A stretch of 61,511 nt of DNA from Saccharothrix sp. NRRL B-16314. GTDB taxonomy: Bacteria > Actinomycetota > Actinomycetes > Mycobacteriales > Pseudonocardiaceae. The notes below the pieces were generated by a model. The model worked only from the letters and a program-made list of their open reading frames with translations, did no database searches and was not told where the DNA came from. Location: assembly GCF_000716595.1 (NCBI RefSeq), contig NZ_JNXC01000039.1:1-61511 (forward strand), in the 5' to 3' direction. Below are positions 25,531 to 33,604 of this stretch, one piece after another (within the stretch, counting starts at the first letter, position 1; the number at the start of each line of letters is the position of its first letter). Position numbers and translations under genes: made by a program.

Positions 25531-25572
25531 GGATACCTTTCACATCGGGTGCTCCCTTTGTGGAAGGTATCC
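25531..25572 (-). promoter_or_regulatory. Leader hairpin with start-stop element before the ThDP gene
   Basis: On the minus strand GGATACCTT (25572-25564) pairs with AAGGTATCC (25539-25531), a nine-base-pair stem. The right arm includes the AAAGG ribosome binding site of the gene starting at 25527. The loop holds AAAGGGAG, six bases, then ATG immediately followed by TGA (25545-25540). A ribosome sitting on this two-codon unit could open or block the hairpin. The palindrome could instead be a DNA operator. Confidence 0.5.
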
Positions 25573-25748
25573 GGGAAATGCGTCGACGTAAGTAGCGTCC
25601 CCCGCAGGTCGCGCGCGACCACTCGGTGGTGGAAATGGGATCGCACTGGGTGTCCGGAAACCGGTGACGCGTCCGCCGGAGTCCACGACAGGCCAGTGAA
25701 CAGGCCCCCACGAGGTGACGGGCGGTGCGATCCCTGCCGGTGCGATCC
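25573..25748. other. Spacer upstream of the ThDP operon
   Basis: This 176-bp region should contain the leftward promoter of the ThDP/oxidase operon. It also follows the end of the rightmost leftward gene. No convincing -35/-10 pair or additional ORF is visible. Confidence 0.3.
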
Positions 25749-26384
25749 CTACCGCAGTGGGTCCAGGGAGGCGACGCGGCGCAGCGCGCTGTCCGTGAGG
25801 TCGGGGTCGGACTCCTCGGCCACGATCCGCAACGCGTCTTCGAGCTGGTCCAGCCGCCGGTCCAGTTCGGCCAGCTCACGGGTCGTCTCGGCGATCGCGG
25901 CGGCCAGGCCGGGCCGGTTCTCGGTGCGCTGCAACGCGTCCCGCACCACCAGGCTGTCCCGCAACGCCACCAGTGCCTGCCACAGCAGCGATTCCACCCG
26001 GGCGACCCGCCGCGCTTCCAGGCCGCGCACCGCGTCGAAGTGCGCGCACAGCCGGCCGGCACGGCGACGTTGGACCGGATCGGTGAACTGCCCGCAGTGC
26101 ACGACGTCCCGCGCGACGCCCGCCGACACGACGTCCCACTCGGCCAGCCGGACCGGCAGGACGGCGATCAACGCCAGGACGAGCAACGGGACGCAGGCCA
26201 GCCCGGCAGACCACCACAACGTCGGCGCCATCACCGCCAACACCGCGGAGAGCACCACCGCGACGACGGCGAGAGGCCGGAGCCGGTCCCGTCTGGCACG
26301 GCGGGTGGCGGCACGTCGAGCAGGCCCCACCTCGGCTTCCGGTCGCCACATCCACCAACGGGGTAACGGCACCACCTGGTTCAT
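25749..26384 (-). CDS. Unknown membrane protein with two helices and a coiled-coil tail
   Basis: This 211-residue protein is not assigned to a family. An Arg-rich N-terminus (ARRAATRRARRDRLR) precedes two adjacent membrane helices (LAVVAVVLSAVLAVMAP and GLACVPLLVLALIAVL). A long charged helical region follows with heptad-like LAELDRRLDQLEDAL, probably a coiled coil in the cytoplasm. It lies a few bases after the DUF397 gene on the same strand. An in-frame TTG (26393) and GTG (26390) are alternative starts. Confidence 0.55.
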   Translation of the reverse strand: MNQVVPLPRWWMWRPEAEVGPARRAATRRARRDRLRPLAVVAVVLSAVLAVMAPTLWWSAGLACVPLLVLALIAVLPVRLAEWDVVSAGVARDVVHCGQFTDPVQRRRAGRLCAHFDAVRGLEARRVARVESLLWQALVALRDSLVVRDALQRTENRPGLAAAIAETTRELAELDRRLDQLEDALRIVAEESDPDLTDSALRRVASLDPLR

Positions 26385-26393
26385 GTCCACCAA

Positions 26394-26621
26394 TCAGCGG
26401 GTCGCGAGGAACGCCCTGAACGCTTTGGGGGAGAAGGAAAGCACAGGGCTCGCGTCGCCCAACTTCGAGTCCCGCACACCGACCGCCGTGGGGGTGGAAC
26501 CGACCTCGACGCAGCCGTTCGCGGACTGGCTGTAGGACGACTTGCGCCAGCCGATCTCGACGCAGCCGTTCGCAGCCTGGCTGTAAGACGACTTGCGCCA
26601 CTGGTACCTCATGTCGATCAC
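26394..26621 (-). CDS. DUF397 protein with duplicated motif
   Basis: A 75-residue DUF397 protein. The family motif WRKSSYSQ-ANGCVE occurs twice in tandem, at about residues 8-21 and 25-38, instead of once. The rest is normal (VGVRDSKLGDASPVLSFSPKAFRAFLA). DUF397 proteins are small actinobacterial partners of helix-turn-helix/DUF5753 regulators, as here. The GTG start overlaps the upstream regulator stop (GTGA) with GAAGGA upstream, so the pair is translationally coupled. Some such pairs have been proposed to behave like toxin-antitoxin modules. Confidence 0.85.
   Translation of the reverse strand: MIDMRYQWRKSSYSQAANGCVEIGWRKSSYSQSANGCVEVGSTPTAVGVRDSKLGDASPVLSFSPKAFRAFLATR
26506..26607. repeat. 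51-bp in-frame tandem duplication inside the DUF397 gene
   Basis: TCGACGCAGCCGTTCGC recurs at 26506 and 26557, exactly 51 bp (17 codons) apart, and the sequence between is about 90 percent alike. The few differences show the event is recent but not brand new. Confidence 0.85.
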
Positions 26622-27487
26622 AAGTCCTTCATAGTCCTCTTGACCCAACCGGGGAAGTCTTCCGGCTTGTCCGCGCGGACCTTCAAGCGGGTCAACACAT
26701 CGCGGTAGGCCGACACCTGCGCGGGCTCTTCGAAGTAGACGCCCCTGATTCGCGTCTCGGAGTACACGCAGCCGGGATCGTGCGCGACCTCCGTGGGGAA
26801 GGTCAGCACGATGAAGGCTCCCTCGGTTCCAGTGTGCGCGCCGGCAGAGGCCGGCAGTACCTGCATTTCGACGTTCGGGTCCTCGCGCCGCTCCACCAAG
26901 TGGGCCAACTGCGCCCGCAGAACAGCCGGCCCACCGACCTGGAGCCGGAGCGCGGCCTCCGAGATCACCGCCCACACCTGCGGCGAGTCCTCCTGGTCGA
27001 GCACTTCCTCCTGACGGGCGATCCGAAGCTCCACCCGCCGCGCCACCTCGGTGTTCGACAGGCTGGGGTCACCGTCGCGGATGATGGCGCGGGCGTAGTC
27101 GGGTGTCTGGAACAGGCCGGGGATCACGATGGCGTCCCAGCTCTCGATCTTCACCGCCGACGACTCCAAGCCCAGGAAGAGCTTGAAGTACTCGGGCACG
27201 GTCGACTCGTCGAACCCGATCCACCAGTCGCGGCCCTTCTTGGCGCGCATCCGCAGTTCGAGGAAGAACTCCGACCGCTCCGGCACGCCGTACAGCTCCA
27301 GCAACCGCTCCAGCTCCAGCGGCTTGGGCAGCGACCGGGCGGTCTCGATGTGGCCGATGTTCTGGATGCTGCCCTTGATCGCCTTCGCCGCGTCGTCCCG
27401 GCTCAGGCCACTGTCCTCGCGGAGCTTGCGCAGCTCGAAGGCGACCCAGCGCTTGAGGACGGTCGGGCTGGTGGAGGAGGCGACCAC
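26618..27487 (-). CDS. XRE-type helix-turn-helix regulator with DUF5753 domain
   Basis: A 289-residue protein. The N-terminal XRE helix-turn-helix spans about residues 15-65 (LRKLREDSGLSRDDAAKAI, then IQNIGHIETA). The remainder is DUF5753: YFKLFLGLESSA, VIPGLFQTPDYARAI, RRVELRIARQ, AALRLQVGG and IVLTFPTEVAHDPGCVYSET. The class controls development and antibiotic genes in actinobacteria, with a DUF397 partner. The GTG at 27487 has AAAGG upstream; a GTG at 27502 would add five residues. Fifteen-base tandem repeats lie just upstream. Confidence 0.88.
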   Translation of the reverse strand: MVASSTSPTVLKRWVAFELRKLREDSGLSRDDAAKAIKGSIQNIGHIETARSLPKPLELERLLELYGVPERSEFFLELRMRAKKGRDWWIGFDESTVPEYFKLFLGLESSAVKIESWDAIVIPGLFQTPDYARAIIRDGDPSLSNTEVARRVELRIARQEEVLDQEDSPQVWAVISEAALRLQVGGPAVLRAQLAHLVERREDPNVEMQVLPASAGAHTGTEGAFIVLTFPTEVAHDPGCVYSETRIRGVYFEEPAQVSAYRDVLTRLKVRADKPEDFPGWVKRTMKDL

Positions 27488-27560
27488 GGCGAAACCTTTC
27501 ACTCCGTCGAGCGATCCCGCTTGGGGTGCGCTCGCTTGTAGTGTGCTCGAAACTGACTAC

Positions 27561-27590
27561 CCAGTTATAGGCAAGCCAGTTATAGGCAAG
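27561..27590. promoter_or_regulatory. 15-bp perfect tandem repeat in divergent promoter
   Basis: CCAGTTATAGGCAAG occurs twice head to tail, at 27561 and 27576, in an AT-rich pocket between the divergent regulator and the small ORF at 27629. AACTG at 27551 forms an inverted repeat with the first CAGTT. This looks like an operator pair for the helix-turn-helix protein. Confidence 0.55.
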
Positions 27591-27628
27591 CAAGGTACTG
27601 CAACCGGCGTCGCGGAAAGAGGTTTCAG

Positions 27629-27880
27629 GTGTTCACGAATGGTGGAATCGCGGTCGACTCGTTGGTCCGGATCGAGAAGGGCTGCACGATCGACTCCGAC
27701 GTGGTGGGCGACGAAGCCCAGTTCACCTTCGGCGGCCGGCGGGGCGGTGAGCTGAGCCTGGTCGTCACCGAGGACGGGCTGGAGCAGGTGGTCGAGCACT
27801 TCCAGCGAGCGCTCGACCAGTTCCGGGCCAACCCCACCCCGTCCGCGGCACCGGACGGCGGGTCGGCCGGCGTCAGCTGA
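27629..27880 (+). CDS. Small hypothetical protein
   Basis: An 83-residue acidic protein that I do not recognise. It has two halves: a beta-rich part (GIAVDSLVRIEKGCTIDSDVVGDEAQFTFGG in outline) and a helix (EDGLEQVVEHFQRALDQFR) with a Pro/Ala/Ser tail. AAAGAGG lies seven bases before its GTG. It is transcribed away from the DUF397/HTH pair and its end overlaps the XPB gene end by eight bases. Confidence 0.6.
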   Translation: MFTNGGIAVDSLVRIEKGCTIDSDVVGDEAQFTFGGRRGGELSLVVTEDGLEQVVEHFQRALDQFRANPTPSAAPDGGSAGVS

Positions 27881-29534
27881 TGTCGGGCAGCTTCGGGCCG
27901 AGCAGGTCGTCCGCGTCCACGATCTTGTACGCGTACCCCTGCTCGGCGAGGAACCGCTGCCGGTGCGCCGCGTAGTCCGTGTCCAGCGTGTCCCGCGACA
28001 CCACCGAGTAGAAGTGCGCCTGCCGCCCGTCACCCTTGGGCCGCAACAACCTGCCCAGCCGCTGCGCTTCCTCCTGGCGCGACCCGAACGTCCCCGACAC
28101 CTGGACGGCCACCGACGCCTCGGGCAGGTCGATGGAGAAGTTCGCCACCTTCGACACCACCAACGTCCGCAGCTCGCCGCGCCGGAACCGGTCGAACAGG
28201 GCCTCGCGCTCCTTGTTCTTGGTCGACCCCTGGATGATCGGCGCGTCCAGCGCCTCGCCCAGCGACTCCAACTGGTCCAGGTACGCCCCGATCACCAACG
28301 TCGGCTCGTCCGGGTGCCGGTCCAGGATGGCCCGCACCACGGGCAGCTTCGTCCGCGCCGTGGAGCACAGCTTGTACCGCTCCTCCGGCTCGGCGGTCGC
28401 GTACTCCAGCCGTTCGTTGTCGGTGAGCGTCACCCGCACCTCGGTGCACTCGGCGGGCGCGATCCAGCCCTGCGCCTCGATGTCACGCCACGGCACGTCG
28501 TACCGCTTCGGCCCGATCAGCGAGAACACGTCGCCTTCCTGGCCGTCCTCGCGCACGAGCGTCGCGGTCAGCCCCAGCCGACGCCGTGACTGGAGGTCGG
28601 CGGTCATCCGGAAGACCGGCGCGGGCAGCAGGTGCACCTCGTCGTAGACGATCAGGCCCCAGTCCCGCGAGTCGAACAGCTCCAGGTGCTTGTACTCGCC
28701 CTTCGACTTGCGGGTGATCACCTGGTACGTCGCGATGGTGACCGGCCGGATCTCCTTGCGCTCGCCCGAGTACTCGCCGACCTCTTCCTCGGTCAACGTG
28801 GTCCGCGCGACCAGCTCGCGCTTCCACTGCCGTCCGGCGACGGTGTTCGTCACCAGGATCAACGTGGTCGCGCCGGCCTCGGCCATGGCCGCCGCGCCGA
28901 CCAGCGTCTTGCCCGCGCCGCACGGCAGCACGACCACGCCCGAACCGCCCGCCCAGAACGCCCGCGCGGCCAGCCGCTGGTAGTCGCGCAGCTGCCAGCC
29001 GTCCTCGACCAGGTCGATGGGGTGGGCCTCGCCGTCGACGTACCCGGCCAGGTCCTCGGCCGGCCACCCGATCTTGAGCAGCAGCTGCTTGAGCCGGCCG
29101 CGTTCGCTCGGGTGCACGACCACGGTGTCGGGGTCGACCCGCGCGCCGAGCATCGGCTTGACCTTCTTGTGCCGGAGCACCTCCTCCAGCACCGCGCGGT
29201 CCAGGGAGTTGAGGACCAGGCCGTGGGCGGGGTGGTTGGCCAGCTGGAGCCGGCCGAACCGGCCCATCGTGTCGACCACGTCCACCAGCAGCGGCTGCGG
29301 CACGGGGTAGCGGGAGAACCGGACCAGCGCGTCGACCACCTGCTCGGCGTCGTGGCCCGCCGCGCGCGCGTTCCACAGCGCCAGCGGTGTGACCCGGTAG
29401 GTGTGGATGTGCTCGGGGGCGCGTTCGAGCTCGGCGAACGGCGCGATCGCGGTGCGCGCGTCGTCCGACAGCGGGTGCTCGACCTCCAGCAGCAGGGTCT
29501 TGTCCGACTGGACGATCAGTGGGCCGTCGGTCAC
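27873..29534 (-). CDS. ercc3: DNA repair helicase XPB (ERCC3 family)
   Basis: A 553-residue superfamily 2 helicase. After the N-terminal damage-recognition-like part come Walker A (PCGAGKT, about residue 206), motif Ia, the DEVH box (VYDEVHLLP), the RED motif of XPB enzymes (LVREDG), motif IV-V and motif VI QRLGRLLRP. It is a 3'-5' helicase; M. tuberculosis Rv0861c is the counterpart. GGAG precedes the GTG at a normal distance. It sits at the left end of a gene order shared with mycobacteria. Confidence 0.93.
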   Translation of the reverse strand: MTDGPLIVQSDKTLLLEVEHPLSDDARTAIAPFAELERAPEHIHTYRVTPLALWNARAAGHDAEQVVDALVRFSRYPVPQPLLVDVVDTMGRFGRLQLANHPAHGLVLNSLDRAVLEEVLRHKKVKPMLGARVDPDTVVVHPSERGRLKQLLLKIGWPAEDLAGYVDGEAHPIDLVEDGWQLRDYQRLAARAFWAGGSGVVVLPCGAGKTLVGAAAMAEAGATTLILVTNTVAGRQWKRELVARTTLTEEEVGEYSGERKEIRPVTIATYQVITRKSKGEYKHLELFDSRDWGLIVYDEVHLLPAPVFRMTADLQSRRRLGLTATLVREDGQEGDVFSLIGPKRYDVPWRDIEAQGWIAPAECTEVRVTLTDNERLEYATAEPEERYKLCSTARTKLPVVRAILDRHPDEPTLVIGAYLDQLESLGEALDAPIIQGSTKNKEREALFDRFRRGELRTLVVSKVANFSIDLPEASVAVQVSGTFGSRQEEAQRLGRLLRPKGDGRQAHFYSVVSRDTLDTDYAAHRQRFLAEQGYAYKIVDADDLLGPKLPDIS

Positions 29535-29757
29535 TGGTGCGCACTCCTGTCGCTTGGCGTTCCTCCAGTGTGCATACGGGGTGCAAGTCGGAAGCCGAAG
29601 TCGGTAGCGGACCGTGTCCGTCCGATCACCTACCGCTTACGGACTCGGTTCGGTAAAGCCGATCCCGAACGGGTGATCGACTCGGTAACTTCCCTGCGCC
29701 CCGCCACGCGACCATACGCGCGGACGTTCGGGGCTACCCGGATGAACGAAGGTCTTC
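29535..29757. other. Divergent spacer between ercc3 and the LppU-like cluster
   Basis: This 223-bp region holds a long-spaced inverted repeat, GATCACC (29624) and GGTGATC (29672), with repeated CGGT/ACCG half-sites between. Promoters for both directions are expected. No gene is visible. Confidence 0.35.
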
Positions 29758-30336
29758 ATGAGCACGGACATGCCCGCGTCCGCCCCGCAGTACCAGAACG
29801 CCCCGCAGGCCGAGCCGATTCCCCCGGCGCCGAAGAAGCCGAGCGTCATGGGGCGCATCCTCCGGGCCGTCCTCGGCCTCGTGGTGGCAGGCGCGGTGGT
29901 CTACGGCTTCAACTACTTCACCAGTGACGCGGCCCAGTCGAAGGCCGGTGAGTGCGCCAGCGTGACCGGCACGTCGACGAAGCCGGAGTTCAAGGTCGTG
30001 GAGTGCGGCGCGGCCGAGGCGAACTACACCATCGGCAAGGTGCTGGGCTCCACCACCGAGTCGTGCGGCGGCGACTACGACGAGTACACCGAGTCCGCCC
30101 GTCGCGGCCCGGACTCGAAGCTGTGCCTGGTGCCGAAGCTGGCGGAGGGCAAGTGCTACGACTCCAGCAGCACCACGATGGGCCCGTCGGCCATCGACTG
30201 CACCAAGTCCGGCGCGATCCAGGTGGTCAAGCACCTGCCGGGCACCGCTGACGGCACCGTGTGCGGCGACGCGCAGCCGATGGTGATCCCGGAGCCGAAG
30301 CTGACGGTCTGCTTCGGGGTGCCCGAGAACGCCTGA
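29758..30336 (+). CDS. LppU/SCO3897-like eight-cysteine envelope protein, paralog 1
   Basis: A 192-residue single-pass membrane protein. A Pro/Ala-rich cytoplasmic lead of about 30 residues is followed by a membrane helix (ILRAVLGLVVAGAVVYGF) and an external domain with eight Cys in the order GEC, VEC, ESC, LCL, KCY, DC, VC, VC. The eight Cys suggest four disulfides. This layout is repeated in the three genes that follow. GAAGG precedes the ATG. Its function is unknown. Confidence 0.8.
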   Translation: MSTDMPASAPQYQNAPQAEPIPPAPKKPSVMGRILRAVLGLVVAGAVVYGFNYFTSDAAQSKAGECASVTGTSTKPEFKVVECGAAEANYTIGKVLGSTTESCGGDYDEYTESARRGPDSKLCLVPKLAEGKCYDSSSTTMGPSAIDCTKSGAIQVVKHLPGTADGTVCGDAQPMVIPEPKLTVCFGVPENA

Positions 30337-30345
30337 CCCGCCTCG

Positions 30346-30388
30346 CGGGTGCGCGTGCCGTACCTTTCGGGGCGGTCACGCGCACCCG
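30346..30388 (+). terminator. Strong hairpin between LppU-like paralogs 1 and 2
   Basis: CGGGTGCGCGTG (30346-30357) and CACGCGCACCCG (30377-30388) form a perfect 12-bp stem after the stop of paralog 1. No T-run follows, so termination or mRNA processing is inferred. Confidence 0.5.
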
Positions 30389-30404
30389 TCCAGCGAGGAT
30401 GAGC

Positions 30405-30962
30405 ATGAACGACGAGTCGAGCCGGTCCACCGGCGACGCATCCCCGTCCCGGTTCCGGCCTGGCGGCACCGCGATGAAGGTCCTCGTCGGGGTGCTGGCC
30501 GTCGTGGTGATCGCCGCCGTCGCGTACGGGGTGCGCTACCTCACCACCGACGCCGCGTCCGCCGAGGCCGGTGACTGCGTCGGCGTCGCCGCCGAGGCGG
30601 ACGGCCGTGCCGACGTCAGCACCCTGGACTGCGACGCGGACGAGGCGTCGTTCAAGGTCGGCAAGGTCCTCGAAGCCGCCGACGACCCCTGCCCCGAAGA
30701 GGGCGTCTACACCGAGATCGTGCCGAACGGCCCGGTCGGCGACGGCTACAAGCTGTGCCTGATCCCGAACATGGCCGAGGGCGCGTGCTACGGGCCGGCC
30801 GAGGGCAGCGGGTTCGACCGGATCGACTGCTCCGGACCCGAGACGGTCAAGGTCACCAAGGTGATCCGGGGGTCCACCGACACGACGGCCTGCCCGTCCG
30901 GCTCCGGCATGGCCTACCCGGAACCGGCGGTCACGTACTGCCTGGCCCCCGCCGACAGCTGA
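30405..30962 (+). CDS. LppU-like eight-cysteine envelope protein, paralog 2
   Basis: A 185-residue protein with a short charged N-terminus, a membrane helix (VLVGVLAVVVIAAVAYGV) and the eight-Cys external domain (GDC, LDC, PC, LCL, ACY, DC, AC, YCL). Motifs LCLIPNMAEGACYGP and PEPAVTYCL match paralog 3 closely. The ATG at 30405 is chosen because GAGG lies six bases before it; an ATG at 30399 overlaps that site. Confidence 0.8.
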   Translation: MNDESSRSTGDASPSRFRPGGTAMKVLVGVLAVVVIAAVAYGVRYLTTDAASAEAGDCVGVAAEADGRADVSTLDCDADEASFKVGKVLEAADDPCPEEGVYTEIVPNGPVGDGYKLCLIPNMAEGACYGPAEGSGFDRIDCSGPETVKVTKVIRGSTDTTACPSGSGMAYPEPAVTYCLAPADS

Positions 30963-31018
30963 TCCCGCTCGGGCACACGCGTGGGTGAACCTGCTCAACC
31001 GGGCGTGCGGCCCTGCCG

Positions 31019-31504
31019 ATGCCCTGTTCCATGCGGAAGATCGGACTGGGCGTCGGGACGGTCGGGGTGCTGGTGGCGGGCGCGTTCGCGTTCACGCTGC
31101 TCGGCGGCGGCCCCAAGAGCCCTGAGCCGGGCGTCTGCGGGCACATCGAACGGGCGGACGAGGGTCACGGCGCCAGGTACCGCGCCATCGACTGCGCGGC
31201 CGAGCACGCCAACGTGCGGGTCGCCAAGGTCGTCGACGACGCCTCCCAGTGCCCCACCGGCGGCTCGCCGTACACGACGTTCACCCGCTCGGCCACGCTG
31301 TGCCTGATCCCCAACTTCGTGGAGGGGGTCTGCTACGCGGGCGACAAGATGGTGGGGATGCGGAAGGTCGCCTGCACCAGTGCCGAGGCGGTCCGCGTGA
31401 CGAGCGCAGCCAAGGGGCGCGCGGAGTGCGCGAACGGGCACAAGGTCACCTACCCGGAGCCGGCCGTCACGTTCTGCCTGGTCCGGGTGGCGGAGATGCG
31501 CTGA
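31019..31504 (+). CDS. LppU-like eight-cysteine envelope protein, paralog 3
   Basis: A 161-residue, shortest member. A membrane or signal helix starts almost at once (MRKIGLGVGTVGVLVAGAFAF), followed by the eight-Cys domain (GVC, DC, QC, LCL, VCY, AC, EC, FCL) with LCLIPNFVEGVCYAG and PEPAVTFCL. A second ATG at 31031 could be the true start. No clear ribosome binding site is seen, so it may depend on the upstream transcript. Confidence 0.75.
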   Translation: MPCSMRKIGLGVGTVGVLVAGAFAFTLLGGGPKSPEPGVCGHIERADEGHGARYRAIDCAAEHANVRVAKVVDDASQCPTGGSPYTTFTRSATLCLIPNFVEGVCYAGDKMVGMRKVACTSAEAVRVTSAAKGRAECANGHKVTYPEPAVTFCLVRVAEMR

Positions 31505-31567
31505 ACCGCTGCGCCGCCCCGCCGCGCGCGGGTACGTTCCGCTCGTCCGAAGCGAGAGGAACACCAG

Positions 31568-32515
31568 GTGACCACGCCGCCCGATCAGCCGCCCGGCCAG
31601 CCGCAGGGTTATCCGCCGCAGGGTCATCCAGCGCAGGGTTATCCAGCGCAGGGTTATCCAGCGCAGGGTTACCCAGCGCAGCCGCCCGTCCCGCCGCAGT
31701 ACCAATCGCCCGGCCAACCGGGCTTCTCGCCGGACCCGGGCTTCCCAGGTCAGCCGCAGTTCCAGCAGCCCGCTCAACCCGGCTACCCGCAAGACCCCGC
31801 CGGCCAAGGCCCGCCGCAGTTCCAGCAGCCCGGCCAGCCTGGCTACTCGCCGGACCCGGGCTTCCCAGGTCAGCCGCAGTACCAACCCGGCCAACCCGGC
31901 CAACCCGGCTACCCGCAAGCCCCCGGCTTCCAGGGCGGCCCCGGTCACTACCCGCCCGTCCAACCCGGTCAGCCCGGCTACCCGCAGCAGCCCGCACCCC
32001 CCACCAACGGCACGTCGCGCGGCGCGAAGACGTTGATCGCCGTGGTCGGCCTGGGCATCGTCGGAGTCGTGGTCGCCGGTGTCATCGCGAGCACCACCGC
32101 CCCGGCGGGCGCGGAGGTCGGCGAGTGCATCAAGGTCGTCTCCTCCACCGCCACCTCCACCAAGGTGGACAAGATCGACTGCTCTTCCCGGGAAGCCACC
32201 TTCAAGGTGGGCGCCAACCTGGACAGCAGCACCGACTCGTGCCCGTCCGGCGACTACGCCAAGTACAGCGACCGCGGCGGCCGGCGCAGTGACGGCTTCG
32301 CGCTCTGCCTGATGCTGAACGCCGCCGAGGGCGAGTGCTTCAAGCAGGAAGGCACGCGGTCGGCTGAAGCGGTCAAGGTCACGTGCGATTCGAGTGCCAC
32401 TCACAAGGTGGTGAAGGTCTCCGAAGGCCGCTCGGACGAGAACGAGTGCAACAGTGGCGAAATCGTGTTCGTCTACTCACAGCCTGCGACCACGATCTGC
32501 TTGACCGAGGAGTGA
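31568..32515 (+). CDS. LppU-like eight-cysteine envelope protein with long Pro/Gln/Gly repeat domain, paralog 4
   Basis: This 315-residue protein has a repetitive Pro/Gln/Tyr/Gly cytoplasmic region of about 150 residues ([24 protein letters not shown] units). A membrane helix follows ([18 protein letters not shown]), then the eight-Cys external domain (GEC, DC, SC, LCL, ECF, TC, EC, ICL). GAGAGGA precedes the GTG. The repeat region resembles actinobacterial proline-rich cytoplasmic tails that may bind scaffold partners (inference). A strong terminator follows, so this ends the cluster. Confidence 0.82.
   Translation: MTTPPDQPPGQPQGYPPQGHPAQGYPAQGYPAQGYPAQPPVPPQYQSPGQPGFSPDPGFPGQPQFQQPAQPGYPQDPAGQGPPQFQQPGQPGYSPDPGFPGQPQYQPGQPGQPGYPQAPGFQGGPGHYPPVQPGQPGYPQQPAPPTNGTSRGAKTLIAVVGLGIVGVVVAGVIASTTAPAGAEVGECIKVVSSTATSTKVDKIDCSSREATFKVGANLDSSTDSCPSGDYAKYSDRGGRRSDGFALCLMLNAAEGECFKQEGTRSAEAVKVTCDSSATHKVVKVSEGRSDENECNSGEIVFVYSQPATTICLTEE
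31601..31675. repeat. Five 15-bp coding tandem repeats in LppU-like paralog 4
   Basis: Units of GCGCAGGGTTATCCA (encoding QGYPA) start at 31601, 31616, 31631, 31646 and 31661. Two are identical. Further on, two about 40-bp blocks (near 31729 and 31849) repeat at 120 bp. Copy number is likely to vary between strains. Confidence 0.85.
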
Positions 32516-32552
32516 GCCGGTCGTAATCGATCCATAAAAGCGCGAAAAATCA

Positions 32553-32579
32553 GGGGCCTTCCCGCAATGGGAAGGCCCC
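32553..32579 (+). terminator. Intrinsic-type hairpin after the LppU-like cluster
   Basis: GGGGCCTTCCC, loop GCAAT, GGGAAGGCCCC: a perfect 11-bp stem in an AT-rich surround, between the end of paralog 4 and the convergent solute-binding protein gene. It probably serves both strands. Confidence 0.8.
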
Positions 32580-32608
32580 CGTAGGAATGCCTGGCTGCTG
32601 ACGGTGCG

Positions 32609-33586
32609 TCAGTTGACGGTTCCGGGCGGCAACAATCCGCCGACGTCCAACCGCTCCGGAAGCACCTCTTCGGTGTCCATCATGTCCGCGACGCGCTGCA
32701 AGCGGACCGGGTTGAGCGAGAGCGGGAACGTGCCCACCGACACGAGCGCCGCGGTCTGCTGGTCGACGTCCATGTAGCCGGTCAGCGCGTTCTGCACGGA
32801 CAGCTTGTCGTTCGACGCCGCCTCCTGCGCGTCCCGCAGGACCTGCCGGAACAGGGCCAGCGTGCGCGGGTTGGTGTCGGCGAACTTCTTGCTCGAGGAG
32901 TACCCCGACATGGGGAAGTCCTTGGTCGGGCCGACCGCCGTGTCGGTGAGGATGCGGGCGCCGGCGTCGCGCTGGGCCTGCGTGATGTACGGCTCGGTCA
33001 TCCACGCCGCGTCGACCCGCCCGGCCCGCAGCGCGTCCACCATCTCGGCGAACGGCATCTCCTCGGGCTTGATCCGCTGCTTCTCCACGCCCGCCGTCTT
33101 GAGCACGGCCTTGGTGGTCAGCGCGCCGACGTCACCGGTGGACGGCACGGCGATGCGCGGGCTGGGCAGCTTGCCGGGGCTGTCGTACGCCTCGTCCAGC
33201 GTGACCAGCGCCATCGTGTTCGTGCCCGCCTGGTACGCCTCGCCCTGGAGCTGCAGCTCGGTGCCCTCGGCGAAGCTCCGGAACAGCGTGACGTGCGTCG
33301 ACCAGGTCAGGTCGAGCGTGGTGTCGAGCTGCTTGATGCCCTCGACCTCGCTGTTCAGCGGCACCAGCTGCACCTGCAACCCGGCCTTCTCGAACAACTT
33401 GTTGTTGTAGGCGAGGCGGAGCGGTGCGACGTCCACCACGGGCAGCACACCGATGCGCAGGGTGTTGCGCTCCACTTCGGGGCGGTCGTTCCCGTCGGTG
33501 CCGGGAAGGAGTCCGCATGCCGTCAAGGTGGCGGCACAAGCGAACAACGCTGCCGCACGTCGCAGAACACGTGCTGGGGTAGGCAT
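32609..33586 (-). CDS. Orphan ABC solute-binding lipoprotein (NMT1/SsuA-like)
   Basis: A 325-residue lipoprotein with a signal ending in the lipobox LTAC at about residue 24. The periplasmic-binding fold follows: LRIGVLPVVDVAPLRLAYNNKLFEKAG, DLTWSTHVTLF, GQAGTNTMALV-like strands and PFAEMVDALRAGRVDAAWMTEPY. The family binds sulfonates, nitrate, taurine or thiamine precursors. No permease or ATPase gene is adjacent, so its transporter lies elsewhere or it acts as a sensor. GAGAGGTG precedes the ATG. Confidence 0.82.
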   Translation of the reverse strand: MPTPARVLRRAAALFACAATLTACGLLPGTDGNDRPEVERNTLRIGVLPVVDVAPLRLAYNNKLFEKAGLQVQLVPLNSEVEGIKQLDTTLDLTWSTHVTLFRSFAEGTELQLQGEAYQAGTNTMALVTLDEAYDSPGKLPSPRIAVPSTGDVGALTTKAVLKTAGVEKQRIKPEEMPFAEMVDALRAGRVDAAWMTEPYITQAQRDAGARILTDTAVGPTKDFPMSGYSSSKKFADTNPRTLALFRQVLRDAQEAASNDKLSVQNALTGYMDVDQQTAALVSVGTFPLSLNPVRLQRVADMMDTEEVLPERLDVGGLLPPGTVN

Positions 33587-33604
33587 GGCACCTCTCGCCG
33601 GGAT

